DNA from: Tritrichomonas musculus
Lineage: Eukaryota; Parabasalia; Tritrichomonadida; Tritrichomonadidae
Assembly (NCBI GenBank): GCA_039105265.1
Contig: JAPFFF010000048.1
Coordinates: 1,178,001-1,242,000, forward strand
Reading direction: 5' to 3'
Length of the DNA: 64,000 nucleotides
Below the pieces are notes generated by a model that saw only the letters and a list, made by a program, of their open reading frames with translations, did not search any database and had not been told where the DNA came from. Position numbers and translations under genes: made by a program. The stretch's first letter is position 1, and each line of letters opens with the position of its first letter. This document shows, one piece after another, positions 39,849 through 48,200 of the stretch.

Positions 39849-41573
39849 TCATTCATATCCTAATGGAATACCTGTTGGATGATATTTAACACCATCTTGA
39901 ATTGACCAAGTCCAATAAGTATCTGAACAAATCCACATTTCTGGTTGAGGAGGATGAGTATTAGTGTCAACAGTTCCGTCATCAGCAACTTCAGGATTAA
40001 AGTAAGTATCAAAATTACCTTTACACATTGGACTACCTCTGAATGTAATTGTAATTGATTGAGAGCCAGTATCGATTCCATCAAACACATAACCAGAATT
40101 ACCTCGTTCAAGTTGAAAGTTAATGCCAAAGCTAGTATTATCAGCAGCGGAACTACTTTTATATCTCGCACCACCATTTTCAGGACTTTTGTTAAGCGGT
40201 AATGAGATTGATCTAACGAATTCATCAGTAGCTTCAATATATCCATCTAATTCATTTGCAATTAATTGATATTGAATGAATCGTCCATCAAATGTTGTAT
40301 CAAATGCCGTATCTGGGTATAGCTTTTTATTGACAGTTAATTGACATTTTTCATAAACGATGTTCTGAAATACTGTACAATCTTTAGGATTACGAGGGAA
40401 CATCATTGTAATATTAGTTGCATTTCTTAATGGAACAGATTTAGATACTTCAAGACCATTAGCAGTTGGTAATCCTTCAAATATTTCACGAGTTAATTCT
40501 TGAGCTGGAACAATAATTGGTTCCTTAAGTGTTTCCATTAATCCCAAAACAACTTCATGCTTAACACCAAATCCTGCGCAATTAGTTCTAGCAATTCGAA
40601 TGAATCCATTACTGGCTAATTGAAGTGTATTTTGTTTGATATGCCATAAATTAAACTTCTTATCAACAACACTAACTCCAGTAAATGTAGTAACACCATC
40701 TCCACCTTCTTCATCTTCACCTTTTTCTTCAATTTTGGTAACAATTTTGGCTGGACGATTGATTTGAGTAAAGTGAGTAGTAATTGGGCAAATAGTTGGT
40801 GTGTAATAGAGTGCATTAACTTCATAATCCATGAATCTTAAAACATCAGCAACGGCAAGTGGATCAACTTGACACCAAACTAACGCTTCCAATGATGTAC
40901 GTATTTCTTCTTCAACTTCACCTAAAATTCGATTTGGATATAAACGCCATGCTTGTAATGCTAATTGATCAGTGAATGGTATAACTAATTCCATTTGAAC
41001 TGGTACAATAGCGTTATTTGCAAATTGTCTCAATGGAATGTAAACACCACATACACCCGGTAAGTATTTAGAAACTTTCTCCCATAATGAATGAGCTTTT
41101 GGTGATGCAATTTTGACTTCTCTAGCACGGATAGCATTGTATGCAAATGATTCACGAATTAATTGATCTTGACGATATGTTTCAACAAGTTTACCATCAA
41201 CCCAAAATCTACAATCTTCAATGATTTCAACAGCATCTTTGAATCCAATGAATATACGATTGAGTCCTTCAGTGTCTAAATCAAATGCATTAGCATAAAT
41301 TGGATCCTGAAATTTAACTGAAAAATCGATCTTCATTGTTATGAATCCTTTTTCGATTTGACTAATTGTATGACCTGAATGAGTTAATTTCATGCGAGTT
41401 TTTGTACCTATTGGCATTGGAGCATCTTTGTTTTGAAATTCTTCAGTAACGAATGAGAAAGTATTATCACCACCATTTTTCTGTACTAAATTACGTAATG
41501 TATCGTTGAAGAAATCGAGAACATCACCTTCATCATTACCTGTATTCTTAAATTGAGCGTTTTGATACGACAT
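39849..41573 (-). CDS. Major capsid protein candidate (double jelly-roll)
   Basis: 574 residues, right for a double jelly-roll capsid protein. It is beta-rich throughout, with features typical of trichomonad Maverick capsid proteins: an N-terminal helix region (DVLDFFNDTLRNLV), FIGFKDAVEIIEDCRFWVDG, YIPLRQFANNAIVPVQMELVIPF, and a C-terminal RGNSGYVFDG part. It is next to the minor capsid gene and a small amphipathic protein, as in other Polintons. The start is CAAATG. No sequence search could be run, so the family call rests on length, composition, pattern and neighbourhood. Confidence 0.78.
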   Translation of the reverse strand: MSYQNAQFKNTGNDEGDVLDFFNDTLRNLVQKNGGDNTFSFVTEEFQNKDAPMPIGTKTRMKLTHSGHTISQIEKGFITMKIDFSVKFQDPIYANAFDLDTEGLNRIFIGFKDAVEIIEDCRFWVDGKLVETYRQDQLIRESFAYNAIRAREVKIASPKAHSLWEKVSKYLPGVCGVYIPLRQFANNAIVPVQMELVIPFTDQLALQAWRLYPNRILGEVEEEIRTSLEALVWCQVDPLAVADVLRFMDYEVNALYYTPTICPITTHFTQINRPAKIVTKIEEKGEDEEGGDGVTTFTGVSVVDKKFNLWHIKQNTLQLASNGFIRIARTNCAGFGVKHEVVLGLMETLKEPIIVPAQELTREIFEGLPTANGLEVSKSVPLRNATNITMMFPRNPKDCTVFQNIVYEKCQLTVNKKLYPDTAFDTTFDGRFIQYQLIANELDGYIEATDEFVRSISLPLNKSPENGGARYKSSSAADNTSFGINFQLERGNSGYVFDGIDTGSQSITITFRGSPMCKGNFDTYFNPEVADDGTVDTNTHPPQPEMWICSDTYWTWSIQDGVKYHPTGIPLGYE

Positions 41574-41626
41574 TTGCGAGTGAGTAAAAATATGAATGAA
41601 CGATTAAATTTTTTATGCAAAACCAA

Positions 41627-41917
41627 ATGGCTTTTGGTAGCTGGTTTAAGAAATTAGGTGAGAAAATTAAGAATGGCTTTAGAAAAGTGTTACCGATTGC
41701 ACGAAAGGTTGGTCAAGTAGCTCAAACAGTTGTTGCGCCTGCATTAGGAGCAGTTGGTTCTGTAATTGGTGGTGATAAAGGTAAAGTTCTAAATCAATGG
41801 GGTAATGTTGTTAATCAAGCTGGTGGACAAATCAGTAAATATTCAAATATGGTTAATGCTAAAGTTGAGGATCCGAGATATAAACCCGGTATGTTTAATG
41901 TACCTTTATTGAAGTAG
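41627..41917 (+). CDS. Small amphipathic Maverick protein (virion-type candidate), paralogue 2
   Basis: 97 residues from the ATG at 41627. The frame opens at 41615 (MQNQ), but 41627 has the CAAATG context and aligns exactly with the start of its paralogue at 34624. It begins MAFGSWFKKLGEKIKNGF, then IARKVGQVAQTVVAPALGAVGSVIGG, a Gly/Ala-rich hydrophobic helix of the kind found in membrane-lytic or pore-forming capsid-internal proteins. It is divergent from the major capsid gene. Confidence 0.65.
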   Translation: MAFGSWFKKLGEKIKNGFRKVLPIARKVGQVAQTVVAPALGAVGSVIGGDKGKVLNQWGNVVNQAGGQISKYSNMVNAKVEDPRYKPGMFNVPLLK

Positions 41918-41951
41918 AATGATTAATGGATGAATTGATTGAAAATTATCA

Positions 41952-42092
41952 TTAGGAATACAATCGGGCACGCATTTCATCTGTCAATTCAGGATCAGGT
42001 TCAGGTATCAATTTCATCACTCTAATGACAAGATTAGCGAACTCAATAACGGTCAAACATGTTAATATAACACTGATGTACAACATAGACAT
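41952..42092 (-). CDS. Tiny single-pass membrane protein
   Basis: 46 residues from the first ATG (42092); the frame continues upstream only to a TTG near 42149. One transmembrane helix (MLYISVILTCLTVIEFANLV) is followed by a short charged tail PEPDPELTDEMRARLYS. It lies between the small amphipathic gene and the 112-residue gene. No family recognised; the small size keeps confidence low. Confidence 0.45.
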   Translation of the reverse strand: MSMLYISVILTCLTVIEFANLVIRVMKLIPEPDPELTDEMRARLYS

Positions 42093-42155
42093 AGTCTCGA
42101 ATCGAAGATTCTTTTGAACTAAATCAAAAATATTTTTACTTAAGACCAAATATTT

Positions 42156-42494
42156 ATGTCAGAGATTAAGGTGTTGGAACCAGTTAAGAATGTTATTAAA
42201 GAATTCGATACACCAGATGAGTTCAATATATATTACATGAAGAATAAGGATGAAATTGATAAACTAACGACTCATAAGTTGAATAAGATGTTCAAGATTG
42301 ATGGGTATCGAATAACTAGAATACAAGGTACATTAATGCTCAGAACTGATTATGCAGCGAAGAAAAGGATAGATAAACAAGCTTCGTCTGTTGATGAATT
42401 AAGGGATAGAATTGATGAGTTGCAGAGTGAATATGAAGAAATTAAAGATCGAATGAATCAATTGATTGAAATCGTTAATAAACACTTTAGTTAA
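42156..42494 (+). CDS. Small coiled-coil Maverick protein
   Basis: 112 residues. The N-terminal half is globular-like (FDTPDEFNIYYMKNKDEIDKL), and the last 45 residues form a heptad-like coiled coil (VDELRDRIDELQSEYEEI). It ends 10 bp before the stop of the convergent ATPase gene. No family recognised. Confidence 0.6.
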   Translation: MSEIKVLEPVKNVIKEFDTPDEFNIYYMKNKDEIDKLTTHKLNKMFKIDGYRITRIQGTLMLRTDYAAKKRIDKQASSVDELRDRIDELQSEYEEIKDRMNQLIEIVNKHFS

Positions 42495-42504
42495 GGTTCA
42501 TTGT

Positions 42505-43389
42505 TCATTCTTGAATTACTGTCTCTCCTCCTTCAGTTACATTTACATACATGTAAGGATGACTGTCTGGCTTTATATTTTTGATCGAAAGCAATCGTTG
42601 ATATAGTGCATAGAATTCATCAAAATCAAGATTAGACGCTGATTGTGAATAAATGAAGTGCAATTGTTGTTTATTGAAGCATGGAAATATGAATAACGTT
42701 GTGATTTCATTCTTAATGTGAGGTTTAATGCCTTTCCATCCTTGAATGAGTAAGAAGTAAGTAATGTTTGTATGTCTGCAACGACGAATTTGTTGACTAA
42801 AGAATGATTCCTCTGATGAAAACAATTTACTGTTACTAATATCATCAAATAGAACGATTGTGTGTAAGTAAGGTTTACTGAAGGGACTTTGTCCTGGCTG
42901 TAAGCCGTCATTAATGTGTAAAGCATCGAATAAAGCTTCACGTTGTTCATCAATGATTTTGTCTTCTAAATGTTCACGGAGAATGAGATAGTATAGATTC
43001 TTTGCAGCAATGAGAGTTTTAATGAATTCAACTGAATCCTTTTCACTAATGGTGACATAAGGCATTCGAATCATTTGCTTCAATGATTGAAAGGATTTAT
43101 CGTTTTCATCACCGTTTTTAGTAACGTAAATCAATAAATGATGTGTATTTAATAGAGATATCTTAATGATTTCCTCTAATGCTATCACTGTTTTGCCCAA
43201 TGATTGTTTGCCAACAATGACATTCACTGAATTGTAACGAACTTTGATATCTTGATGTATTGGTTTAATTAATGAATTACTGGTTTCATTAGATTTGGAC
43301 TTTAATGTATCATTAACTTTGTCTCTAATGAATGATAAATTGTATGAAGGTTCTGTCGTCATAAATGCGTTTTCATCAAAAATAAACAT
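42505..43389 (-). CDS. FtsK/HerA-type genome-packaging ATPase (A32-like)
   Basis: 294 residues, typical length for the Polinton/adenovirus-relative packaging ATPase. Walker A is GKQSLGKT at 60-67. A Walker B strand reads LHTIVLFDDIS, about 115 residues later, followed by the arginine-rich RRCRHTNITYFLLIQGWKGI segment seen in this family. It would pump element DNA into capsids. It lies between the coiled-coil gene and the 389-residue gene in a same-strand series that includes the capsid genes. Confidence 0.85.
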   Translation of the reverse strand: MFIFDENAFMTTEPSYNLSFIRDKVNDTLKSKSNETSNSLIKPIHQDIKVRYNSVNVIVGKQSLGKTVIALEEIIKISLLNTHHLLIYVTKNGDENDKSFQSLKQMIRMPYVTISEKDSVEFIKTLIAAKNLYYLILREHLEDKIIDEQREALFDALHINDGLQPGQSPFSKPYLHTIVLFDDISNSKLFSSEESFFSQQIRRCRHTNITYFLLIQGWKGIKPHIKNEITTLFIFPCFNKQQLHFIYSQSASNLDFDEFYALYQRLLSIKNIKPDSHPYMYVNVTEGGETVIQE

Positions 43390-43412
43390 TAATTATTGAG
43401 CATGTGATATAT

Positions 43413-44582
43413 TTATTCTTCATCATTAAGAGCTTGACCAGCAGCCATACGTTGTTGATGAACATTTTGCTCATTAATGTATAATGCACGTAAATCAATA
43501 TTTGGATTAGCTTGATGGAATTCAGCAACAACTTGCATTAATGTACTAGCTATATTGTTAAATATTTGTTCAATGAATTGACGATCATTATTATGTATAG
43601 CTGAAATGCAATTCGTAACCAAACCATCAATAGCAGCCTTATTTTCTTTCTTAATTTTATCTTTAGCGTCTTTAGTTTGAGCACCAAGTCTATTGTAAAA
43701 TGCTTCAGTCAAATATAATTCCCAAATTCGAGCGGATGCTGATGCAAGGAATTGAAGTTTATATTTCTTTGGAATGAATGTATTGTTATTTCGAGCGAGT
43801 TGTGTAATGACATTATCAACATAAGGACCAATGACAAATTTACGGAAACGTTGATAAGCAGACATTCTTTTTGAAGGCTTGACTTTATATCCACTAAGAT
43901 TATAACCTTGAAAAGATTCAGGAGCTTCATATGATATATTACCATAATCGTTATAATTATTACCTGAATCAACGTAACTAATATTCAATAAATCTTGTTT
44001 GAATGCGTTTAATGGATAATTCTTTCGTGATTCCCTTGTTGGATATTGATCGTAATAATGTAATGCAACAGGATAGTTACTAGTCTTAGTTGTATAACCA
44101 TTGACATACATTGGATAATCATTGTGATTTGAAATAATTACATCAGGAATTCCATCATTATTTACATCAGTTAAGTTTTGTAATGAAGCTGGGGCATTAG
44201 GATTACGTTTATTGAGTTTCCATGGAGAATGTGGATTAGTTGCATTATGACGAGCCACTAATGCTTCTGCACCTTGTGGAGAAATTGCATTCTTTACACG
44301 TTTGACATCACGTTGAAGATCTAATATGATGTGTTGAAGTTCTTTCATACCGACTTTATTATTGCCAAATCCTTTACCTCTCAATAATTGACCATCTCTA
44401 GCGGCAGCAAGAAACCTTGCAATTAATTCAGTTTTAGCAACATTAACATCACTATTAGAATAACGTTGGACTTCTTGAATCGTTAATGGTTCTGGTGCAT
44501 ATTTATTATAAATGTTTAACAAATCCTGAACAGATAGTGTGTTTTCCATGAAATCAGCTAATGGATTTACTTCTTGAGTCAT
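43413..44582 (-). CDS. Maverick protein of unknown function, virion-type start, with Ca-loop motif
   Basis: 389 residues. An N-terminal helical domain (1-110) with LLRGKGFGNNKVG is followed by a calcium-loop-like DVNNDGIPDVIIS (near 138) of the FG-GAP/EF type, a Tyr/Asn-rich middle (NNYNDYGNISYEAPESF) and a helical C-terminus. The start is CAAATG, as in capsid and fibre genes, and it is upstream of the ATPase gene by 23 bp. A structural protein is likely by class; the actual role is unknown. Confidence 0.6.
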   Translation of the reverse strand: MTQEVNPLADFMENTLSVQDLLNIYNKYAPEPLTIQEVQRYSNSDVNVAKTELIARFLAAARDGQLLRGKGFGNNKVGMKELQHIILDLQRDVKRVKNAISPQGAEALVARHNATNPHSPWKLNKRNPNAPASLQNLTDVNNDGIPDVIISNHNDYPMYVNGYTTKTSNYPVALHYYDQYPTRESRKNYPLNAFKQDLLNISYVDSGNNYNDYGNISYEAPESFQGYNLSGYKVKPSKRMSAYQRFRKFVIGPYVDNVITQLARNNNTFIPKKYKLQFLASASARIWELYLTEAFYNRLGAQTKDAKDKIKKENKAAIDGLVTNCISAIHNNDRQFIEQIFNNIASTLMQVVAEFHQANPNIDLRALYINEQNVHQQRMAAGQALNDEE

Positions 44583-44627
44583 TTGCTTGACACTAAAAAT
44601 AAAAATGAATGAAATCGAATTTACGTT

Positions 44628-45095
44628 TTAAAATGCATCAGGGTCTATTTCGGTTTCAATGAATTCATCTTTGGGTTCATCAATGATTTGATTTCTGATT
44701 CGATTAATGTTTTGTTGATTTAAGCATTGATGAATCTCTGATGGGTAATAAACGATTTCTTTATATTCTTGAGCTTCAAAGTCAACATTTAATATAAACA
44801 TTTTTGACTTGTTCTTAGGTAAAGATCGTTTATCAGATTCACTGAATGATATACATAATTGCTTGTCATAAATTTCAAGTATTTGCTTGTGATTAATGTA
44901 TATCTTTTTGTCTTCAAAGACGAACAATTCAATGAATACAGGCTTAATGCAGAGTTGTTTATACTTGTTCTTAAATGCATCCTTACCTTCGAAGTAAACG
45001 TTTGCACTATTTGGTGTACATTGATGGTTTTGTTTAGTGTATTTACTAATGGTTTCAACGAATTTAGTGATTGAATTGTACGTTAACTTTGTCAT
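44628..45095 (-). CDS. Maverick protein next to the right TIR, unknown
   Basis: 155 residues from the ATG at 45095. The frame extends into the TIR to 45164, but the 18-bp start-site motif lies at 45098-45115, just upstream of 45095, which decides the start. It is mixed alpha/beta, with an acidic C-terminus (EPKDEFIETEIDPDAF). It mirrors the 66-residue gene at the other TIR in position and control. No family recognised. Confidence 0.6.
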   Translation of the reverse strand: MTKLTYNSITKFVETISKYTKQNHQCTPNSANVYFEGKDAFKNKYKQLCIKPVFIELFVFEDKKIYINHKQILEIYDKQLCISFSESDKRSLPKNKSKMFILNVDFEAQEYKEIVYYPSEIHQCLNQQNINRIRNQIIDEPKDEFIETEIDPDAF

Positions 45096-45097
45096 CT

Positions 45098-45115
45098 TTT
45101 TCGTTGGTGATAAAA
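45098..45115 (-). promoter_or_regulatory. Maverick 18-bp start-site motif, copy in right TIR
   Basis: The complement reads TTTTATCACCAACGAAAA, identical to 27917-27934 and 28433-28450, and ends 2 bp before the ATG at 45095. Confidence 0.65.
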
Positions 45116-45260
45116 TAAATTCTAACACTAATTCTTTCATTAATTCCAAAATTAAATATAACATTCAAATCATGCATAAATTATTCATTCGTTTTGCCAT
45201 TTCTCAAAAGTTACTAGCTGAAAGGGCTTTAGACCTTTTGGCTAGTAACTGTATACTACT
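45098..45260 (-). repeat. Maverick 1 right terminal inverted repeat
   Basis: 163 bp, the inverse of 27773-27934 with a handful of differences including one small length change. It ends GTATACTACT and is followed by the target duplication AAAAT. Confidence 0.92.
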
Positions 45261-48200
45261 AAAATCATTAAATTGAATTAAAGTCTAAAATATTTCATCT
45301 AATTCGTCATTAAAATATTCTATTCCCTCAAAAGTTTATCTCAAAAAGTCTCTCAATTTATAACTAACTAGAAAAACATTTATACTAAAAAATCAAATTA
45401 TTATGGCTATGTCTCGAACTTTTTTGATCAAAAAATCTTTGAAATTATGCCAAATACTCTTTTTTAAAAAATCAAAAAGTCTTTTTTTTGAAATATATTT
45501 TTTTTCTTGCAGGAAAGAGATCCTTTTTCTAGGATAAAGTAGGTTATATGTCCCAAAATATCTTTTTTAGAAAAATAATTTCCATTTTACATAAAAAGGC
45601 CAATCATGAATTAATATGAATTATAGATTCTCAATTTTCTTTAAAATAGTAATAGTTTCTATATTTATTTTTAAACTTTTCTTATTAAAAATTATATAAT
45701 TTGTAAATAAAAATAGCTTCACATACTTTTTTTATTTTCAAAAAGATTGATCTAAAAATTTCAAGTTTTATATAAAGTGAATTCGATACATTATTATAAA
45801 ATAAACTTTTCATTGCTCTAAAAAAGGGTGAGCTATCAATGTGAAATGAATATTCATTTTACATTTTTTAATTATAATCTTTTATATATAAATATTTAAT
45901 TTGATAAATAAATATAATATCTAAAATAGTTATTTTAAATTAATTAATCTATTATTTTAAACAAAAATATTTTTTATATCAAGATATTAATTGATTAATA
46001 ATTAAGAAATCAAGATTTTTGGCACTTTTACGGTAGGCCAATGAAGCTTTTTGTCTATAGAAGATTATAAAGAAATAAAGAAATTCATACCATCTATAGA
46101 ATATATGCTTTAACATAAGATTATTATATGGAATTTACGTATTAAAAATAAAATATAATTCTTCTACAAAAATATAATAATTATATTATTCAACATTACT
46201 ATGAATCAATTCCATTTCTAAATAATAAATATGATATATATGTATTTTAGATTGAATGAACAATAATAATAAAAGAAAGCAATTCAATTGCATATTTTAA
46301 AGTTTTTTTAATATATCTATTACGATTAATTGTAATAATAAGTACCACTTAAAAGGTTATTTTAAAGATTTTTTGATCAAAAAAGTTCGAGACATAGCCA
46401 TAATAATTTGATTTTTTGGTATAAATGTTTTTCTAGTTAGTTATAAATTGAGAGACTTTTTGAGATAAACTTTTGAGGGAATAAAATATTTTAATGACGA
46501 ATTAGATGAAATATTTTAGACTTTAATTCAAGTTAATGACTTTTTGAGATAAACTTTTTAGACTTAAAAAGAGGTATGGAAACTAACTTTTGTGAGAATT
46601 CATGAAAAATGTAAAAATGAAATTATCTTATTATATTAAATAAAAAAATTAAATTTTATATAAATTTAAATTTTGTATAAATATGATAATATGAAAAAAA
46701 TAAATTATATAGTTGGTGGACATAATTCTGTTTTGGAGACATAATTATGTTTTCACATCATTTCTATATATTCAAATTGGACTTTTAAAAAAACAATTGT
46801 AGAACAATTAATATCATATTGGATACATTCTATTCCCCGATTTTCATTCACTTTTATCAAACTAAATTTGATCATAAATATGATATCGAATTTTTAATTT
46901 CTGAATATTTTTTTATTATTTGAAAAAAATTATAATTTACTTTTCATCTATAATTAAAATGTATCATTATTATTTATTGAAATAAAATAGATAATTAGAA
47001 AAAATGGTTTCATTTTCATTTCACTACTCAAAAAACCAATTTCATATCACATTTCATACTTTTACCATAAAAAAAAGGTTGTTTTAATTTGCTCTAACAT
47101 AGTTATTATTTTAGAATATAATGTATATATTATATTTTAGAAAAAAATTTATTGAAATAATACTTATATAAAAAGAAAAAGTGTTTTCAAAATATGACAA
47201 AAATCATTCATACAAAATTACTAATTTTGAAAAATGAGTTTATTTTATTTCAAATTAGATGCAGTATTAATCATCTATATGATGCATATAATATATTAAA
47301 TATAATAATATGGTTGAAAAAGAATCAATCTTGGAAAAATTTCATTTTTCTTTTTTTCATTCAAAATCATTCATAAATCACTCATGCATAATTGATATGA
47401 TTTCAGAATTACATTATTTGATAACACATACAATGAAATATATTATTAATCCTCTAAAAATCATTGTTGCCCATCAAGATTTCAGGTTTTTCTAAGAAAT
47501 ATACAAATTTCACTTTTTTATTTTTTCTATTATAATAGCATTAAAAATAGCAATTAATCAATAAATATTAGGTAAGTATAGAAGAACTATTAAAATAATG
47601 AAAATAATTTCTCAATGTCTAAAATTGAAAGTCTTTTTAAGTTATTTCAGAAGTTACTCTTTTTCATTAAGGTAATAGATCTTGAGTAGAACCGCCAATT
47701 TTATTCTTTCAATATCATTATACTATATGCATTATATCAAATATTTAAATAAAAATTTAAAAGTTTTTATTTTTTATTGAAAAAAACAAAAAAGTGATAT
47801 GATTTTTAACTTTATTTTGTGCATCAAAATTTTCTTATATGAAAGTTTTTAGATATCAATTATCTGACAAAATTATATCATTACTGATTATGAATTAATG
47901 ATATTATTTTTAAATCTCAAGTTTCAATTATTGAGAATAAAATAAGCATTTTGACTTTTTTTTACATTAATGGCAAAATTTCATATAAATCACAAATATA
48001 ATAGCTCATTTAATTAAATAATGATGTACATAAAATACATTAATAAAGTATATAATATTATCAAATTATCTTTAAAAAGTATTGAGAAAAATGTGTTTTA
48101 TTTTTGTGTACCATTCAAAAAGTTGAGCAAACATGATTATGTCCCAAAAACATAATTATGTCCACCAACTATAACTAAATTTAAAAGAAATGACAAAATA

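Larger units (their letters stand above)
27773..45260. mobile_element. Maverick/Polinton 1 (about 17.5 kb)
   Basis: A virus-like Maverick/Polinton with inverted ends beginning AGTAGTATAC, a 5-bp target duplication AAAAT (27768-27772 and 45261-45265), and a standard gene set: family B DNA polymerase, retroviral-type integrase, FtsK/HerA packaging ATPase, double-jelly-roll major capsid candidate, minor capsid candidate, fibre-like protein and small genes. I did not recognise an adenain-like protease. It looks largely whole, with about one visible break. The two TIRs differ at only a few positions, so it is fairly young. It interrupts the left arm of a TTAA-flanked element. Confidence 0.93.
27748..46563. 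mobile_element. Third nested element: TTAA-flanked long-TIR element hosting the Maverick
   Basis: TTAA at 27744-27747 and 46564-46567 flank inverted ends beginning GTCTAAAAAGTTTATCTC. The arms are about 200 bp long: the right arm is 46362-46563; the left arm is 27748-27772 plus 45266-45448, interrupted by the Maverick. The arms meet a loop of about 0.9 kb without coding capacity. TTAA duplication suggests piggyBac-type integration. It lies inside the left arm of the 27613-49364 element, at a TTAA that is still present uninterrupted in that element's right arm (near 49226). Confidence 0.65.

Noticed and set aside
42093-42149. Upstream extension of the tiny membrane protein
   Set aside because: The codon at 42149 is TTG; the first ATG is at 42092.
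47194-47495. Two overlapping ~60-codon frames inside the mariner-like element
   Set aside because: AT-rich text (F, I, L, N, K) without transposase motifs.
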